Notes: generated from the letters alone by a model not told the origin. 64,000 nucleotides of DNA from Paenibacillus sp. VTT E-133291 (GCF_002264395.1 NZ_NFVA01000030.1:1-64000); one strand, 5' to 3'; numbered from the stretch's first letter, positions 8,087 through 18,460 are shown. Translations and numbers: made by a program.

Positions 8087-9163
8087 CTACTGCCTTCCAC
8101 CGGCGGCAGTGTCCAGTGTTTTCTGCTGCCTGGCGATCCAGATCAGACAGGCTGCTCTAAGCAGCGCTTCGGTCCGCTGGCCGGCGCTGCAAAAGATCCC
8201 GCTGAAGCCGATCTGATACAGATCGGCCAAAGCCGACGCCGCCGGAGTCCCCGCGGCGAGAACTACCGCCGCCGGCTTCACGCTCCGCACGGCGGCAAGG
8301 ATCTCCCCCGCCGCCAGGGCAAAGCCCTCTGCGGCGGCCCCCTCCGGCGCGAGCTCGCTCGCTGCGCCGTCGAGCACTAGGAAATCGGCGATGCGCGCGA
8401 TTTCCGCGGCGGCGGAGGGCGCCACATCGGGCGCGATCAGCGCCCCGATGCGGCACGCCGCCGCATAAGCGTGGCCGAGGGTCTGATCGGCCACGACCTC
8501 GATGAATTCGCGCTTTGCCGCGAATTCGGCTCCGCTTGCGGTGTAGGCGGCCAGCAGGTCCAGGCGGCAATCGCCGCCTTGCCGCTGGCTCTCCGCCACC
8601 GCAGTAAAAAGCGCTTCGAGCTGCGCGTCCTGAAGCGCGGTGAGCTTTGCGGGCTGCGTCGCAAGCTCCTCTGGATGCAGCAGCGTAACTGCTGCCCATT
8701 CACCATCCGGTGATTCCAGCAGCGCTGTCGTCGCTGCCTGCAATCGATAATAAATCCGCTGCAGCATTCGATTGGCCTGCAGCTCATCTTCACTGGATAA
8801 CCAGTTCTCATAAAGACAGAACAATTCAGGTTCGAGCAGCCATTCCTCACTTCGTATCAGACAAGGGCCAGCTTGAACGGATCTTATTCCTTCCCTTGTT
8901 GCAGGGCGCTCTTCACGTTCTTCTCGTCCTTCACGCAGCACTAAGAAGGCCGACGGTTCCCCAGGCCGCTTAAAATAAGAACGGTTCAAAGGTTCTACGA
9001 CATCCTTCTGCTCTACTCCGTTGATAAATTCTGCGGCAGCGGAGGCTACAGATCCGGCTTGGCTCATCTCCATCCCAACAGCCCGATCACTGGCCTTATA
9101 CATGAACTTGAACGGGCGCTCTTCACTACTCCGAAAACCATCCTGCTGACGTTCACCCTTCAT
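8087..9163 (-). CDS. Divergent PEP-utilising-enzyme barrel-like protein, probably non-catalytic
   Basis: Protein of 358 residues. I see a resemblance in the C-terminal half to the TIM barrel of pyruvate phosphate dikinase/PTS enzyme I. CRIGALIAPDVAPSAAAEIARIADFLVLDG corresponds to the IEVPRAAL...AEFFSFGTNDLTQ segment, and YQIGFSGIFCSAG to the segment after CGE. The substrate motif GTNDLTQ and the catalytic Cys of CGEHGG are not present, so I would not expect PEP chemistry. The 8150-8560 stretch is much richer in GC than its surroundings. I chose ATG 9163 because the GTG at 9175 abuts AAAGG with no spacing. The homology is tentative. Confidence 0.55.
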   Translation of the reverse strand: MKGERQQDGFRSSEERPFKFMYKASDRAVGMEMSQAGSVASAAAEFINGVEQKDVVEPLNRSYFKRPGEPSAFLVLREGREEREERPATREGIRSVQAGPCLIRSEEWLLEPELFCLYENWLSSEDELQANRMLQRIYYRLQAATTALLESPDGEWAAVTLLHPEELATQPAKLTALQDAQLEALFTAVAESQRQGGDCRLDLLAAYTASGAEFAAKREFIEVVADQTLGHAYAAACRIGALIAPDVAPSAAAEIARIADFLVLDGAASELAPEGAAAEGFALAAGEILAAVRSVKPAAVVLAAGTPAASALADLYQIGFSGIFCSAGQRTEALLRAACLIWIARQQKTLDTAAGGRQ

Positions 9164-9321
9164 CTTCGCACCCACCCTTTATCTTTGGATTGCTGCCGGT
9201 ACGCCTAGTACATAAACATCATGCCACCGACATCTTATTACCACACTTATAAATACGGGAACCTCACATGAAATATGCAAGCGTTGCCAAATCATATGAA
9301 GATTTAGCCTTATTAAATCAC

Positions 9322-9358
9322 AAAAAAAAGGCATCGCCGCATAGCAGCAGATGCCTTC
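9322..9358 (-). terminator. Intrinsic terminator of metY
   Basis: AAGGCATC pairs with GATGCCTT on the minus strand and leads into eight T residues, 17 bp past the metY stop. Confidence 0.85.
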
Positions 9359-9374
9359 CTTGAACTTCATTGTT

Positions 9375-10682
<1,308 letters not shown>

Positions 10683-10762
10683 TTATAAATAAGAATAGAA
10701 ATCTTTAACAAATAATAATTGTACCCATTCTCTCATAAACAGCACCATTTGAAAAGAAAAAA

Positions 10763-10791
10763 ATCTTATTATTCCGGTGTGAATTATTATA
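10763..10791 (-). promoter_or_regulatory. Possible metY promoter -10 with adjoining dyad
   Basis: TATAAT (10791-10786) is followed by AATTCACACCGGAATAAT, a short AATTC/GGAAT dyad at the expected start point. A good -35 is not visible. The dyad could be a cysteine-metabolism repressor site such as CymR, but I could not match it firmly to a known consensus. Confidence 0.35.
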
Positions 10792-10910
10792 TTTTGATTC
10801 ATTCGAAGGAAACCCTGTCCGACAAATATCAGATAACGCTTTCAATAAAAGTCTTTAAACTAAAAAACTTATGAAAACCTATGTAGCTAGTACAGAATGT
10901 CTACGTAATA

Positions 10911-10957
10911 AAAAAGAATAGCGGCGAATAAAGCTTGTCCACCTCATCTCACCGCTA
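10911..10957 (-). terminator. Probable terminator of deoC
   Basis: TAGCGG pairs with CCGCTA on the minus strand, followed by TTCTTTTTTATT. The loop is long, so the stem may be extended by weaker pairs. Confidence 0.45.
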
Positions 10958-10984
10958 CCGATTCACTTATCTTTTTATCTTCTA

Positions 10985-11662
10985 TTAGTAATTGCTTTGG
11001 CTTGTTTCTCCCTTAGCAATCGCTACACCACCGCTAGTACCAATACGGCTTGCGCCTGCTTGTACCATTACTTGGGCATCTTCTGCACTACGAACACCAC
11101 CGGAAGCCTTCACACCCACATTAGGTCCAACCGTTGCACGCATCAGCGCGATATCTTCCTTCGTTGCTCCACCTGTAGAGAATCCTGTGGATGTTTTTAC
11201 GAAGTCTGCTCCAGCTTCAACAGAAAGCTTGCAGGCACGGACTTTTTCTTCCTCCGTTAATAAACAGGTCTCGATGATGACCTTAGTCAGTGCTTTACCG
11301 CGAGCTGCGTCTACAACTGCTGCAATATCACGTTTAACGAGCTCATCGTTACCATCTTTCAGTGCTCCGATGTTGATGACCATATCCACCTCACCCGCAC
11401 CATTAGCGATTGCATTGGTGGTCTCGAATGCTTTGGTCTCTGTTGTCGAGGATCCAAGTGGGAAGCCGATAACTGTACATACTTTAACCTCAGGCGTATC
11501 CTTCAGCACTTCATGGGCAGTAGCTACCCAAGCAGGGTTCACACAGACCGAAGCAAACTTATAGGCTTTTGCTTCCTCTGCCAATTTAACGATATCTTCT
11601 TTCCGTGCATCTGCTTTAAGCAGTGTATGATCAATGATCCGCGATAGTGTAATTTCGCTCAT
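10985..11662 (-). CDS. deoC: Deoxyribose-phosphate aldolase
   Basis: Class I aldolase that splits 2-deoxyribose-5-phosphate into glyceraldehyde-3-phosphate and acetaldehyde. The product has 225 residues, the usual size. The Schiff-base lysine is in [11 protein letters not shown], and the second active-site lysine in [11 protein letters not shown] chose the ATG at 11662 because GGAGG precedes it by 10 bases; an upstream in-frame start at 11716 would add residues absent from the family. No other deoxynucleoside genes are adjacent. Confidence 0.93.
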   Translation of the reverse strand: MSEITLSRIIDHTLLKADARKEDIVKLAEEAKAYKFASVCVNPAWVATAHEVLKDTPEVKVCTVIGFPLGSSTTETKAFETTNAIANGAGEVDMVINIGALKDGNDELVKRDIAAVVDAARGKALTKVIIETCLLTEEEKVRACKLSVEAGADFVKTSTGFSTGGATKEDIALMRATVGPNVGVKASGGVRSAEDAQVMVQAGASRIGTSGGVAIAKGETSQSNY

Positions 11663-11908
11663 TTTTGTCATTCCTCCATGATTTGGATAGTGAATTTTTT
11701 TCATCTCTGTAATCATACCAATAGAACTCTGCTTTGCAAAGTCGACTGGGTGATCAGAACCACCCTAACCTGGGTTAACTCATATAAATATATTTAAAGC
11801 AGGTCATTATTAACTCAATTATCTTTTCAAGTTAATTTTATAGCTTCTTGTATTTTTTAAAATATAAAGGATAATCCCCCTAAACTTTCCCATTAAAAAA
11901 TACGATAA

Positions 11909-11940
11909 TACCTATATAAATAGGTTTTTTAGCCTATTTA
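11909..11940 (+). promoter_or_regulatory. Alternating hairpin arms upstream of the STAS-like gene
   Basis: ACCTAT (11910-11915), ATAGGT (11920-11925) and CCTATTT (11933-11939) can form two mutually exclusive short stems in the leader. The stems are weak (5-7 bp). The rest of the 11663-11983 gap is AT-rich, and I see no other clear signal in it. Confidence 0.3.
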
Positions 11941-11983
11941 TTGAATTTTTTCTTTTATCTACTTAGGAGGAGATTGATTTAAA

Positions 11984-12325
11984 ATGGGAAACTTTAATTT
12001 CACCTCAAACGCTACAGCCCAAAAACTGAATGTACAAGTGGAAGGTTCTATGTCCACTGAGGACGCCGGGCGCTTCATTCAGGAGTACAATCAAATTGTA
12101 AGTACATTTGACCCGGCACAATACGAGATCATTTTAGATTGCAAGACATTAAACGTATCCTCGCCGGACACTCTTCCTATGCTTGAGCAATGCTACATAC
12201 TGTATAAAGAATCAGGATTTAAAAAAGTAACCTTCATTATTGCCAAAAGCCCTGTCTTAAAAATGCAGCTAAGCCGAGTAGCACGGGCAACGAAATTAGA
12301 AAATTACGAAATTATTGAAGCATAG
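11984..12325 (+). CDS. STAS-like protein, anti-anti-sigma-type fold
   Basis: The 113-residue protein has alternating strands and helices typical of a STAS domain: LNVQVEGSMSTEDAGRF, then YEIILDCKTLNVSSPD, then KKVTFIIAK. It lacks the MDSSG phosphoserine loop of SpoIIAA/RsbV, so phosphoswitching is doubtful. AGGAGGAG precedes the ATG. The next gene, a KASIII-like enzyme, starts 10 bp after its stop, so the two are surely translated together. Role unknown; a scaffold or regulator of the KASIII-like partner is one guess. Confidence 0.6.
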   Translation: MGNFNFTSNATAQKLNVQVEGSMSTEDAGRFIQEYNQIVSTFDPAQYEIILDCKTLNVSSPDTLPMLEQCYILYKESGFKKVTFIIAKSPVLKMQLSRVARATKLENYEIIEA

Positions 12326-12335
12326 GAGGTTTCAT

Positions 12336-13328
12336 TTGGGACATATAACCATCCGCCAAGCCGCTTATTACCATCCGGAGCATGTCGTATCTAATGATTA
12401 TTATCTGGAGCATTTCCAGAGTATGGGCAAGGACATCAAGCGATTCCTAGAAGTCATGGGTCGTGACCGGAGGTACATCGTAAAGGAAAAGGATGAAAAT
12501 GCCCTAACGATGGGACTAAAGGCCGCCCAAAAAGCGCTACAAGAAGCCAATTTACAAGGTGAAGATATGGATATGATCATGTTCGCTTCACAGACACCGG
12601 AATATACCTACCCTACCAATGCACTCCTGCTGCACCGTATGCTTCAAGGTAAACATCGGACCATTACGCAAGATTCCAATGCCAACTGTGCAGGAATGGT
12701 GTCTGCCGTGGAGCAGACAAGTCGTTATATGCAGGCTAATCCTAGCATCCGGTATGCGCTCGTCGTGGGAAGCGACTATAGCTCGGTGAACTGCAATACG
12801 GATGATGAAATTACTTACCCTAACTTCGGGGATGCCGCAGCAGCTGTCATTCTGGAGCGAAGTAGCGAGCAATCAGGCTTCATTGACTCCCTTTATTACA
12901 CTGATTCTGAGGGATCTGAGAATATTATGTTCCCTGCTTGCGGTTTATCGAATATTTATCATGAGGACATTACACCGGAGCAAATCCGGATACGCTGGAC
13001 ACCCTTTGACGGTACAGTTTGTGTAAATGCGGCGGTTGCAGACATGAAGGAGCTTCTCTCAAGAAACGGCCTGACTACAGATGATATCTCTGCCTTCTGC
13101 CTTTCACAATTCTCTCTCAAAAATATCGAACTTATCCAAGAGGGTCTTGGACTAACTAATGAGAAATTCATCTATGTAGGTGACGAGTTCGGGTATACAG
13201 CTACAAGCAGTCCTTTTATCGCCTTTCAACGCGGCATCGAAGACGGACGAATCAAACGTGGCGATTATGTCTTCTTCTGGTCGGTTGGCGCGGGTTGGCA
13301 AATTCCTACAATGCTTTATCAATATTAA
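12336..13328 (+). CDS. KASIII (FabH)-like 3-oxoacyl-ACP synthase with altered triad
   Basis: The 330-residue thiolase-fold protein keeps the nucleophile Cys118 in SNANCAGM. Aligned by eye with FabH, the histidine of WLVPHQAN is Ser257 (CLSQFS) and the asparagine of GNTS is Tyr287 (FGYTAT). A standard decarboxylative condensation is therefore unlikely; acyl transfer, a non-decarboxylative condensation or loss of activity are alternatives. The start is TTG at 12336, 6 bases after AGGAGG; an upstream frame start at 12315 overlaps the STAS gene. It follows the STAS-like gene by 10 bp. Confidence 0.8.
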   Translation: MGHITIRQAAYYHPEHVVSNDYYLEHFQSMGKDIKRFLEVMGRDRRYIVKEKDENALTMGLKAAQKALQEANLQGEDMDMIMFASQTPEYTYPTNALLLHRMLQGKHRTITQDSNANCAGMVSAVEQTSRYMQANPSIRYALVVGSDYSSVNCNTDDEITYPNFGDAAAAVILERSSEQSGFIDSLYYTDSEGSENIMFPACGLSNIYHEDITPEQIRIRWTPFDGTVCVNAAVADMKELLSRNGLTTDDISAFCLSQFSLKNIELIQEGLGLTNEKFIYVGDEFGYTATSSPFIAFQRGIEDGRIKRGDYVFFWSVGAGWQIPTMLYQY

Positions 13329-13332
13329 TAGT

Positions 13333-13367
13333 AAAAAGAGCTCTTCTTCTATTGAAGGAGGGCTCTT
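13333..13367. terminator. Shared hairpin terminator between convergent genes
   Basis: AAGAGCTCTTCTT pairs with AAGGAGGGCTCTT. The minus strand ends in TTTTT, so it best serves the prohibitin-family gene but lies between two convergent genes. Confidence 0.6.
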
Positions 13368-13394
13368 CTATATTTTCATAATTTCAATCAAAAT

Positions 13395-14228
13395 TTATTT
13401 AGTCAGGGATTGAATATCTACAAATGGAGTGGCTCCCCCTGTTACAGACGGCAGCACGCCATTCCATTTTTCTAACGCTTTCTCTTGGACCTCTATTTGC
13501 TTCAGCTGCACCAGCTCAGGAGTAACCTCTTGCTTCTTAAGTCTTAAGGATTCAGCCTCTGCTTGCGCCTGGGCGATTTTTTGCTTCGCTTCAATCTCGA
13601 TCCGCCGGAGATCATTTTCAGCCTTCAGCGCCTGCTGCTGAGCGACCTGCTTCGCTTCAATCGACTGATTGAACGCCTCCGAGAATTTAAAGTTAACAAT
13701 GTTAATATCGTTGACGATCAGGTCATATTTTGCCAGCCTAGCAGTTAAATGCTCACTGATCTCACTCGACACTACATCACGACGTGTAATCAAGTCCTCT
13801 GCTGGATATTTTGCCGTCACTTCCTTGACGATTTCCTGAATAGCCGGATTAATAATTACATTATCAAAATTACCTCCGATATTGTTCATCAGATTAAAGG
13901 CGGAAGCCTTATTTACGGAATAGTTCACCGCCACATGTGTGGATACGGGCTGAAGATCTTTTGAAGAGGCGGATGTATCGGTCTCCGCTTTCGTTACCTG
14001 CGTATTGACTTGAATCACCGTCTGAATAAACGGAACTTTAAAATGAATGCCAGGTGACAACGTATTGTCATTTAATTTACCAAAGGTTTTGTACAAACCT
14101 ACATGCCCATATTCCACAGATACAAAAGAGTTCGCGCCAATCAACAATACAATGAGCACTGCTGCAACACCGCTAACTATTTTTCCCGGACGCAGCTGTT
14201 TCAATTTCGGATTCATTTGCATATTCAT
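13395..14228 (-). CDS. Prohibitin-family SPFH/band 7 membrane protein
   Basis: The 277-residue protein has one N-terminal transmembrane segment (about 16-36), then the band 7 domain beginning FVSVEYGHVGLYKTFGKL. A long charged coiled coil rich in Ala, Glu and Gln follows (about 190-250, AKQVAQQQALKAENDLRRIE). Such proteins form large membrane-anchored rings and organise microdomains or protease complexes. ATG follows AGGAGGGG. The nearest genes give no functional hint. Confidence 0.85.
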   Translation of the reverse strand: MNMQMNPKLKQLRPGKIVSGVAAVLIVLLIGANSFVSVEYGHVGLYKTFGKLNDNTLSPGIHFKVPFIQTVIQVNTQVTKAETDTSASSKDLQPVSTHVAVNYSVNKASAFNLMNNIGGNFDNVIINPAIQEIVKEVTAKYPAEDLITRRDVVSSEISEHLTARLAKYDLIVNDINIVNFKFSEAFNQSIEAKQVAQQQALKAENDLRRIEIEAKQKIAQAQAEAESLRLKKQEVTPELVQLKQIEVQEKALEKWNGVLPSVTGGATPFVDIQSLTK

Positions 14229-14333
14229 CCAATACCCCTCCTAGATTATGGATAATCATTTAAGCTTAATCGTCTATACGGAGTTTTGAGGGAATTGGTC
14301 GCAGGAAATATTTCAGCAGCAGTAGTCATGGCG

Positions 14334-15107
14334 TTACCGCTCTGGGATCAGTCCTTCTAGGGTCAATCGGAATCTTTTGCTCTGCTTGTCCCCGATATCA
14401 GAAGCTTCATATATTCCTTCATCTGTTAGCACCACGGAGTCCGCCTTCAAAGCATCATTAACGTAAGTTACCTCAGCGTGATCAACATTCCAGCGGTAAA
14501 TGTAGGCACTCATCGGATTTCCATGTGCAGCTACACTCTCTATAGAGCCATCCCCATCAACATCCAGCTCATTGGAATGTCCGGTATCTATTTGCAGCAA
14601 ACCCAAGGGGTTACCGCTCTCGTCGATTAAATAATAGTTACTGAGCGAGTTATTTGCTCCTAGTCCTCCGGTGATTTTCAACACCTTTTCGTTAAACAGC
14701 CGCACTACTTCTACCTTGATATCCTCCGGTTGACGATAATTATAAGTTCCTATCGCCCCTAGACTGTATTGTCCTTGGGATGTAGAAATTCCGGCATACA
14801 CATAGTCTTCGTCACTAGCCATCGTATACACACTCACTTGGATTCCTCCGAAATCATCCAGCTTCTTCTCTGTAATCAAAGTAGCGCCTGTGGGTGGAGC
14901 ACTAAGTTGAGAGACTACGGGGATTGTATCCACCAGCTTCCACTCCAGCTTTATGAGGTTAGCAGCGGTGTCTGTTGGCTTCGGTCTTAAGGTGTGGTAG
15001 CCGTTAGCCGATTGAGGGGGGGATGGGTCAACCTGATGTTGGCAGCCTGCCAGCAAATTAATTAGAAGCAAGGCTGTCAGCGTAACGGATTTATGTAAAG
15101 GAAACAT
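14334..15107 (-). CDS. Lipoprotein of unknown function
   Basis: The 257-residue product begins with a lipoprotein signal whose lipobox is LLAGC, then a Pro/Ser-rich linker. The body is probably all beta, with LDVDGDGSIESVAAHG resembling an EF-hand-like or FG-GAP-type calcium loop. I selected ATG 15107 because AGGAAG precedes it by 10 bases and the signal peptide then begins properly; a further upstream frame start would spoil it. Function not recognised. Confidence 0.7.
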   Translation of the reverse strand: MFPLHKSVTLTALLLINLLAGCQHQVDPSPPQSANGYHTLRPKPTDTAANLIKLEWKLVDTIPVVSQLSAPPTGATLITEKKLDDFGGIQVSVYTMASDEDYVYAGISTSQGQYSLGAIGTYNYRQPEDIKVEVVRLFNEKVLKITGGLGANNSLSNYYLIDESGNPLGLLQIDTGHSNELDVDGDGSIESVAAHGNPMSAYIYRWNVDHAEVTYVNDALKADSVVLTDEGIYEASDIGDKQSKRFRLTLEGLIPER

Positions 15108-15257
15108 CTCTTGGTCACTTCCTATCCTCTTTTTAAAATTTAATCTTTCATTAATCATAGATGAAGTTAGAATTTCAAATGTTACTTTTAGGAGGCGGTA
15201 GGGTTAATTTATTGTCTTTTGAGGGTATGTATCGATCAAATGGCTAAATTGGCATAC

Positions 15258-15284
15258 AAAAAACCCGCATCAAATGCGGGTTTG
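15258..15284 (-). terminator. Intrinsic terminator of the Rrf2-LLM unit
   Basis: AACCCGCAT pairs with ATGCGGGTT on the minus strand and is followed by TTTTTTG. Confidence 0.85.
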
Positions 15285-15295
15285 AGAGGAAAGAA

Positions 15296-16294
15296 TCAAG
15301 AGCCTAGCAGTTCACGCGCCAACAGTCGATACACCTCTAGACGTTTCTCCTGCGAATGCGGAATGCTGCATATCATTGCTTCTTGGAATCCATATTGTGC
15401 TTGTTCTTCTTGCAAACGTACAGCGATGTCTTTAACCGCACCAACCAAATGAATCTTGCGCCCTTCCTTGATTGACATCCGGTCAATTTCCGATAACGAA
15501 ATGTTCTGAGCTTCTTCTGGTGTCAGCACCTGAGTAATCCGGCCCTTACTCATCATCAACCGAAAAATATCCTGCGGTAATGCTTCATACTCAGCTTCTT
15601 CCTTCGTTTCTGCTGTGGTCACCATATAGGATACACTGATCTCTGGTTTGTCCATAAAAATAGAAGGCTGGTAGTTATTCCTATAATGGTCCAAGATCTC
15701 ATTACTCATCGCACCATTAAAAAATTGTGCGAAGGAGTATCCGACTCCCATTTGTGCAGCTTTTCGCGCACTATTGCCACTTGAGCCTAACAACCATACT
15801 TCAGGAAGCGCCACCTTCGTTGGAGCAGCGAGATTTTTGGCATATAGCTCATCTTCCGGAATCTGATCACTAAGCAGCTGCATAGTAATGCCAAGCTTGT
15901 CATACATATTATGCAGCATTAACTCGCGGCCTTCAGACAAAGCGTACATGGCGCTTGTATCGCCACCCGGAGCTCGCCCTACACCAAAATCAATTCTTCC
16001 CGGGGAAAAAGCACTTAACGTTTTAAATACTTCCGCCAGCTTAAGCGGAGAATAATGCATCATCATTACACCGCCGGTGCCGATTCGAATACGGTTGGTT
16101 TTGGCGGCTAAACGGGCAGCCGTTACTTCCGGAGCTGAGCTAGCAAATGTATTTCCGCCATGGTGCTCTGCCATCCACATTCTGCTATATCCCAGCTCAT
16201 CTGCTAAAATAGCCAGTTCTTCTGCTTTATTCAAGGCACCTTCCGCAGTGTTACCGCTTGTCACGGGTGCCTGATCCAATATGCTTAATCTCAT
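15296..16294 (-). CDS. LLM-class flavin-dependent oxidoreductase (MsnO8-like)
   Basis: Luciferase-like monooxygenase fold, 332 residues. It starts MRLSILDQAPV, then MWMAEHHGGNTFASSAPEV, IRIGTGGVMMMHYSPLKLAE and RIDFGVGRAPGGD, the signature order of the MsnO8/YvbT-like subgroup that uses FMNH2. The substrate is unknown. The Rrf2-type regulator gene ends 21 bp upstream on the same strand, so the two probably form an operon and the regulator may control it. Confidence 0.88.
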   Translation of the reverse strand: MRLSILDQAPVTSGNTAEGALNKAEELAILADELGYSRMWMAEHHGGNTFASSAPEVTAARLAAKTNRIRIGTGGVMMMHYSPLKLAEVFKTLSAFSPGRIDFGVGRAPGGDTSAMYALSEGRELMLHNMYDKLGITMQLLSDQIPEDELYAKNLAAPTKVALPEVWLLGSSGNSARKAAQMGVGYSFAQFFNGAMSNEILDHYRNNYQPSIFMDKPEISVSYMVTTAETKEEAEYEALPQDIFRLMMSKGRITQVLTPEEAQNISLSEIDRMSIKEGRKIHLVGAVKDIAVRLQEEQAQYGFQEAMICSIPHSQEKRLEVYRLLARELLGS

Positions 16295-16315
16295 GCGAAT
16301 ACATCCCTTCTTTGG

Positions 16316-16798
16316 TTAGATGACCATTTTATTGCTGACCCATTCCTCTAAGGCTGCAATCTTATCTTTAAAGCGTTCACTACGCATTTCCTCCGACAAC
16401 GAAGCAATGGTCTCCCGCTTTAATACAGCTTTCCAAGAGGATTCAGCTTCTTCCATCAGATTCGTTAACAGGCAACAGCTATCTTCTTTTTCTAAATCCA
16501 ACATGTCTACCAAAATACCATTGGATGAGTACAGCGACTGCTGGCCTTCCACTGCCAGGTAAACGTCATATACACGAATATCTTCAGGTCTTTTCTTTAA
16601 TTTAAAGCCACCTTTAATGCCGGGAACAGACGTGATGATGTCTGCGGTTACCAGCTTTCTTAACAGTTTCTGAAAATAGGTCGCCGATGCTCCGAGCTGC
16701 TGGCTAATCGCTTCTCCAGGCAGCACCGCCTTGTCCGGCAGCATGTTAAGCAGAACCAGTGCGTACACCGACTGTTCTACCCCTGTTTTCATATGCAT
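16316..16798 (-). CDS. Rrf2-family transcriptional regulator
   Basis: The 160-residue winged-helix protein has the Rrf2 layout: YALVLLNMLP, the recognition helix ASATYFQKLLRKLV and the wing SVPGIKGGFKLKK. Only a Cys-Cys pair (about residue 109) is present, not the three spaced cysteines of IscR/NsrR, so an Fe-S cluster is not evident. The ATG at 16798 lies 7 bases after GAGG; a GTG at 16807 is less likely. It is the first gene of the two-gene unit with the LLM oxidoreductase. Confidence 0.82.
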   Translation of the reverse strand: MHMKTGVEQSVYALVLLNMLPDKAVLPGEAISQQLGASATYFQKLLRKLVTADIITSVPGIKGGFKLKKRPEDIRVYDVYLAVEGQQSLYSSNGILVDMLDLEKEDSCCLLTNLMEEAESSWKAVLKRETIASLSEEMRSERFKDKIAALEEWVSNKMVI

Positions 16799-16953
16799 GT
16801 ATAGCACCTCGATTTACGTAAATAGCTTGATTAAAAATGTAGATAGTACCGTCCGCGTATAAAGCGGATAAACATTATCCACTTTATATTTTATATTAGA
16901 TTGTACCAAAAGTAAAACCTTGCCCGTCTTCTCTTACCGTTAATATCTGCTAT

Positions 16954-16987
16954 AAAAAAAAAGATCACGCATATAGCGCAATCTTTT
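16954..16987 (-). terminator. Intrinsic terminator of the SulP gene
   Basis: AAAAGATTGCGC pairs with GCGTGATCTTTT on the minus strand, leading into nine T residues. Confidence 0.8.
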
Positions 16988-17017
16988 ATCAGGGTATCCG
17001 TTATTTTCTTGTATGTC

Positions 17018-18460
17018 CTACTGTATAGATAACCCCACCCGCTGAACCAGCTGTGAGCTCTGATCATTAAGTCCGGTAATGGTGACTTTTTTGCCATGCT
17101 CAGCATATTTGCTCATTGTCTTCGCTATGGCATGAACTGCAGATTGGTCCCACACATGGGAGTGTGAAAAATCGATAATAATATGATCCGGATCGCTATC
17201 GTAGGCGAATTCATGAATGAAGTGGCTTGTCGTGCCGAAGAACAGCTGGCCGGACACCGCATATGTTTTGGAAGAGGTTGCTTCCTGAACCGTTAGGCGG
17301 ATCGAAGCTATTTTCCAAGCAAACGTTAAAGCACTTAACAGAACCCCAAACAAAACTCCAATAGAAAGGTTGTCCGTAGCCACCACAGTAACCACCGTTA
17401 CAATCATAACGAGTGCATCGCTTAGCGGGACACGCGTTAAAGTTTTGAGTGAGCCCCATTCAAAGGTGCTGATACAGACCATTATCATTACGCCGACGAG
17501 AGCGCCCATCGGGATCTGCTTCACCACATCGCCAAGTACAATAATTAGAAACAATAAAAAGATCCCTGACACAAACGTGGACAGACGCGTGCGTCCTCCT
17601 GACTTCATGTTAACCATCGACTGGCCAATCATCGCACAGCCTGCCATCCCTCCGAAAAAACCAGTAACTACATTCGCCAGCCCCTGTCCCTTCGCCTCTC
17701 TGTTCTTATCACTACCTGTGCCCGTAATATCGTCTATTAAGGTGGCAGTCATCAGGGATTCCAGTAGCCCAACTACGGCCAGTGAGAGTGAATATGGCAA
17801 AATAATAAGCAGCGTATCCAGCGTGAACGGGATCTCAGGGAGATGGAATAGGGGCAAAGTTGCTGTAATATTCCCCATATCGCCTACAGTTCTTACGTCC
17901 AGATGAAGAGCGATACTAAGAACAGAAACGATAACAATCGCTACAAGTGCTGAAGGTACGGCTTTGGTAAACCGAGGAACCGTGTAGATAATAAGCAAGG
18001 TCAGAGCTACCAGGCCGTACATTACCCAACCTTGTCCCTTAAAATGGGTAAGCTGCGCCATGAAAATCAGTATCGCCAGCGCGTTAACAAAACCCGTCAT
18101 GACCGGCTGTGGCAAAAACGTAATAAATCGCCCCAGCTTTAGCATCCCCATCAATATCTGAAACACACCAGCCAATACCGTTGCCGCGAACAGATACTCA
18201 ATTCCGTGTTCTAGTACAAGACTTCCGACTAATAGAGCCATAGCCCCCGTAGCTGCCGAGATCATTCCGGGTCTGCCCCCGGCAAGTGCGGTTACAATTG
18301 CAATACAGAAAGAGGCATATAAACCAACCATCGGACTTACTCCTGCCAGGATCGAAAAGGCAATCGCTTCAGGAATGAGTGCAACGGCTACGGTCATCCC
18401 CGATAAAATATCGGTCCGAGTGTTAGAAAACCACCCATTATTTAAGGTAAGCTGCTTCAA
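17018..18460 (-). CDS. SulP-family anion transporter with STAS domain
   Basis: The 480-residue membrane protein opens with the SulP motif DILSGMTVAVALIPEAIAFS, then VGLYASF and a series of about 10-12 hydrophobic helices. A C-terminal STAS domain follows (about 385-475, HIIIDFSHSHVWDQSAVHAI). Family members import sulfate or bicarbonate with Na+ or H+; the substrate cannot be read here. TTG start, with AGGAGG 10 bases upstream. A partial cre-like site sits at 18589-18602 in its upstream region. Confidence 0.85.
   Translation of the reverse strand: MKQLTLNNGWFSNTRTDILSGMTVAVALIPEAIAFSILAGVSPMVGLYASFCIAIVTALAGGRPGMISAATGAMALLVGSLVLEHGIEYLFAATVLAGVFQILMGMLKLGRFITFLPQPVMTGFVNALAILIFMAQLTHFKGQGWVMYGLVALTLLIIYTVPRFTKAVPSALVAIVIVSVLSIALHLDVRTVGDMGNITATLPLFHLPEIPFTLDTLLIILPYSLSLAVVGLLESLMTATLIDDITGTGSDKNREAKGQGLANVVTGFFGGMAGCAMIGQSMVNMKSGGRTRLSTFVSGIFLLFLIIVLGDVVKQIPMGALVGVMIMVCISTFEWGSLKTLTRVPLSDALVMIVTVVTVVATDNLSIGVLFGVLLSALTFAWKIASIRLTVQEATSSKTYAVSGQLFFGTTSHFIHEFAYDSDPDHIIIDFSHSHVWDQSAVHAIAKTMSKYAEHGKKVTITGLNDQSSQLVQRVGLSIQ

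Noticed and set aside
8157-8699. A 180-residue Arg/Gly/Ala-rich protein in another frame of the GC-rich gene
   Set aside because: Its composition (runs of Arg, Ala and Gly) is that expected from an out-of-frame reading of GC-rich codons, and it has no ribosome binding site.
10763-10791. A definite CymR box at metY or in the sulfonate leader
   Set aside because: Both contain AATTCC/GGAAT elements, but I could not match them to a firm consensus, so I list them only as possible sites.
10992-11564. 190-residue frame opposite deoC
   Set aside because: Antisense to a well-conserved enzyme, with no ribosome binding site or recognisable domain.
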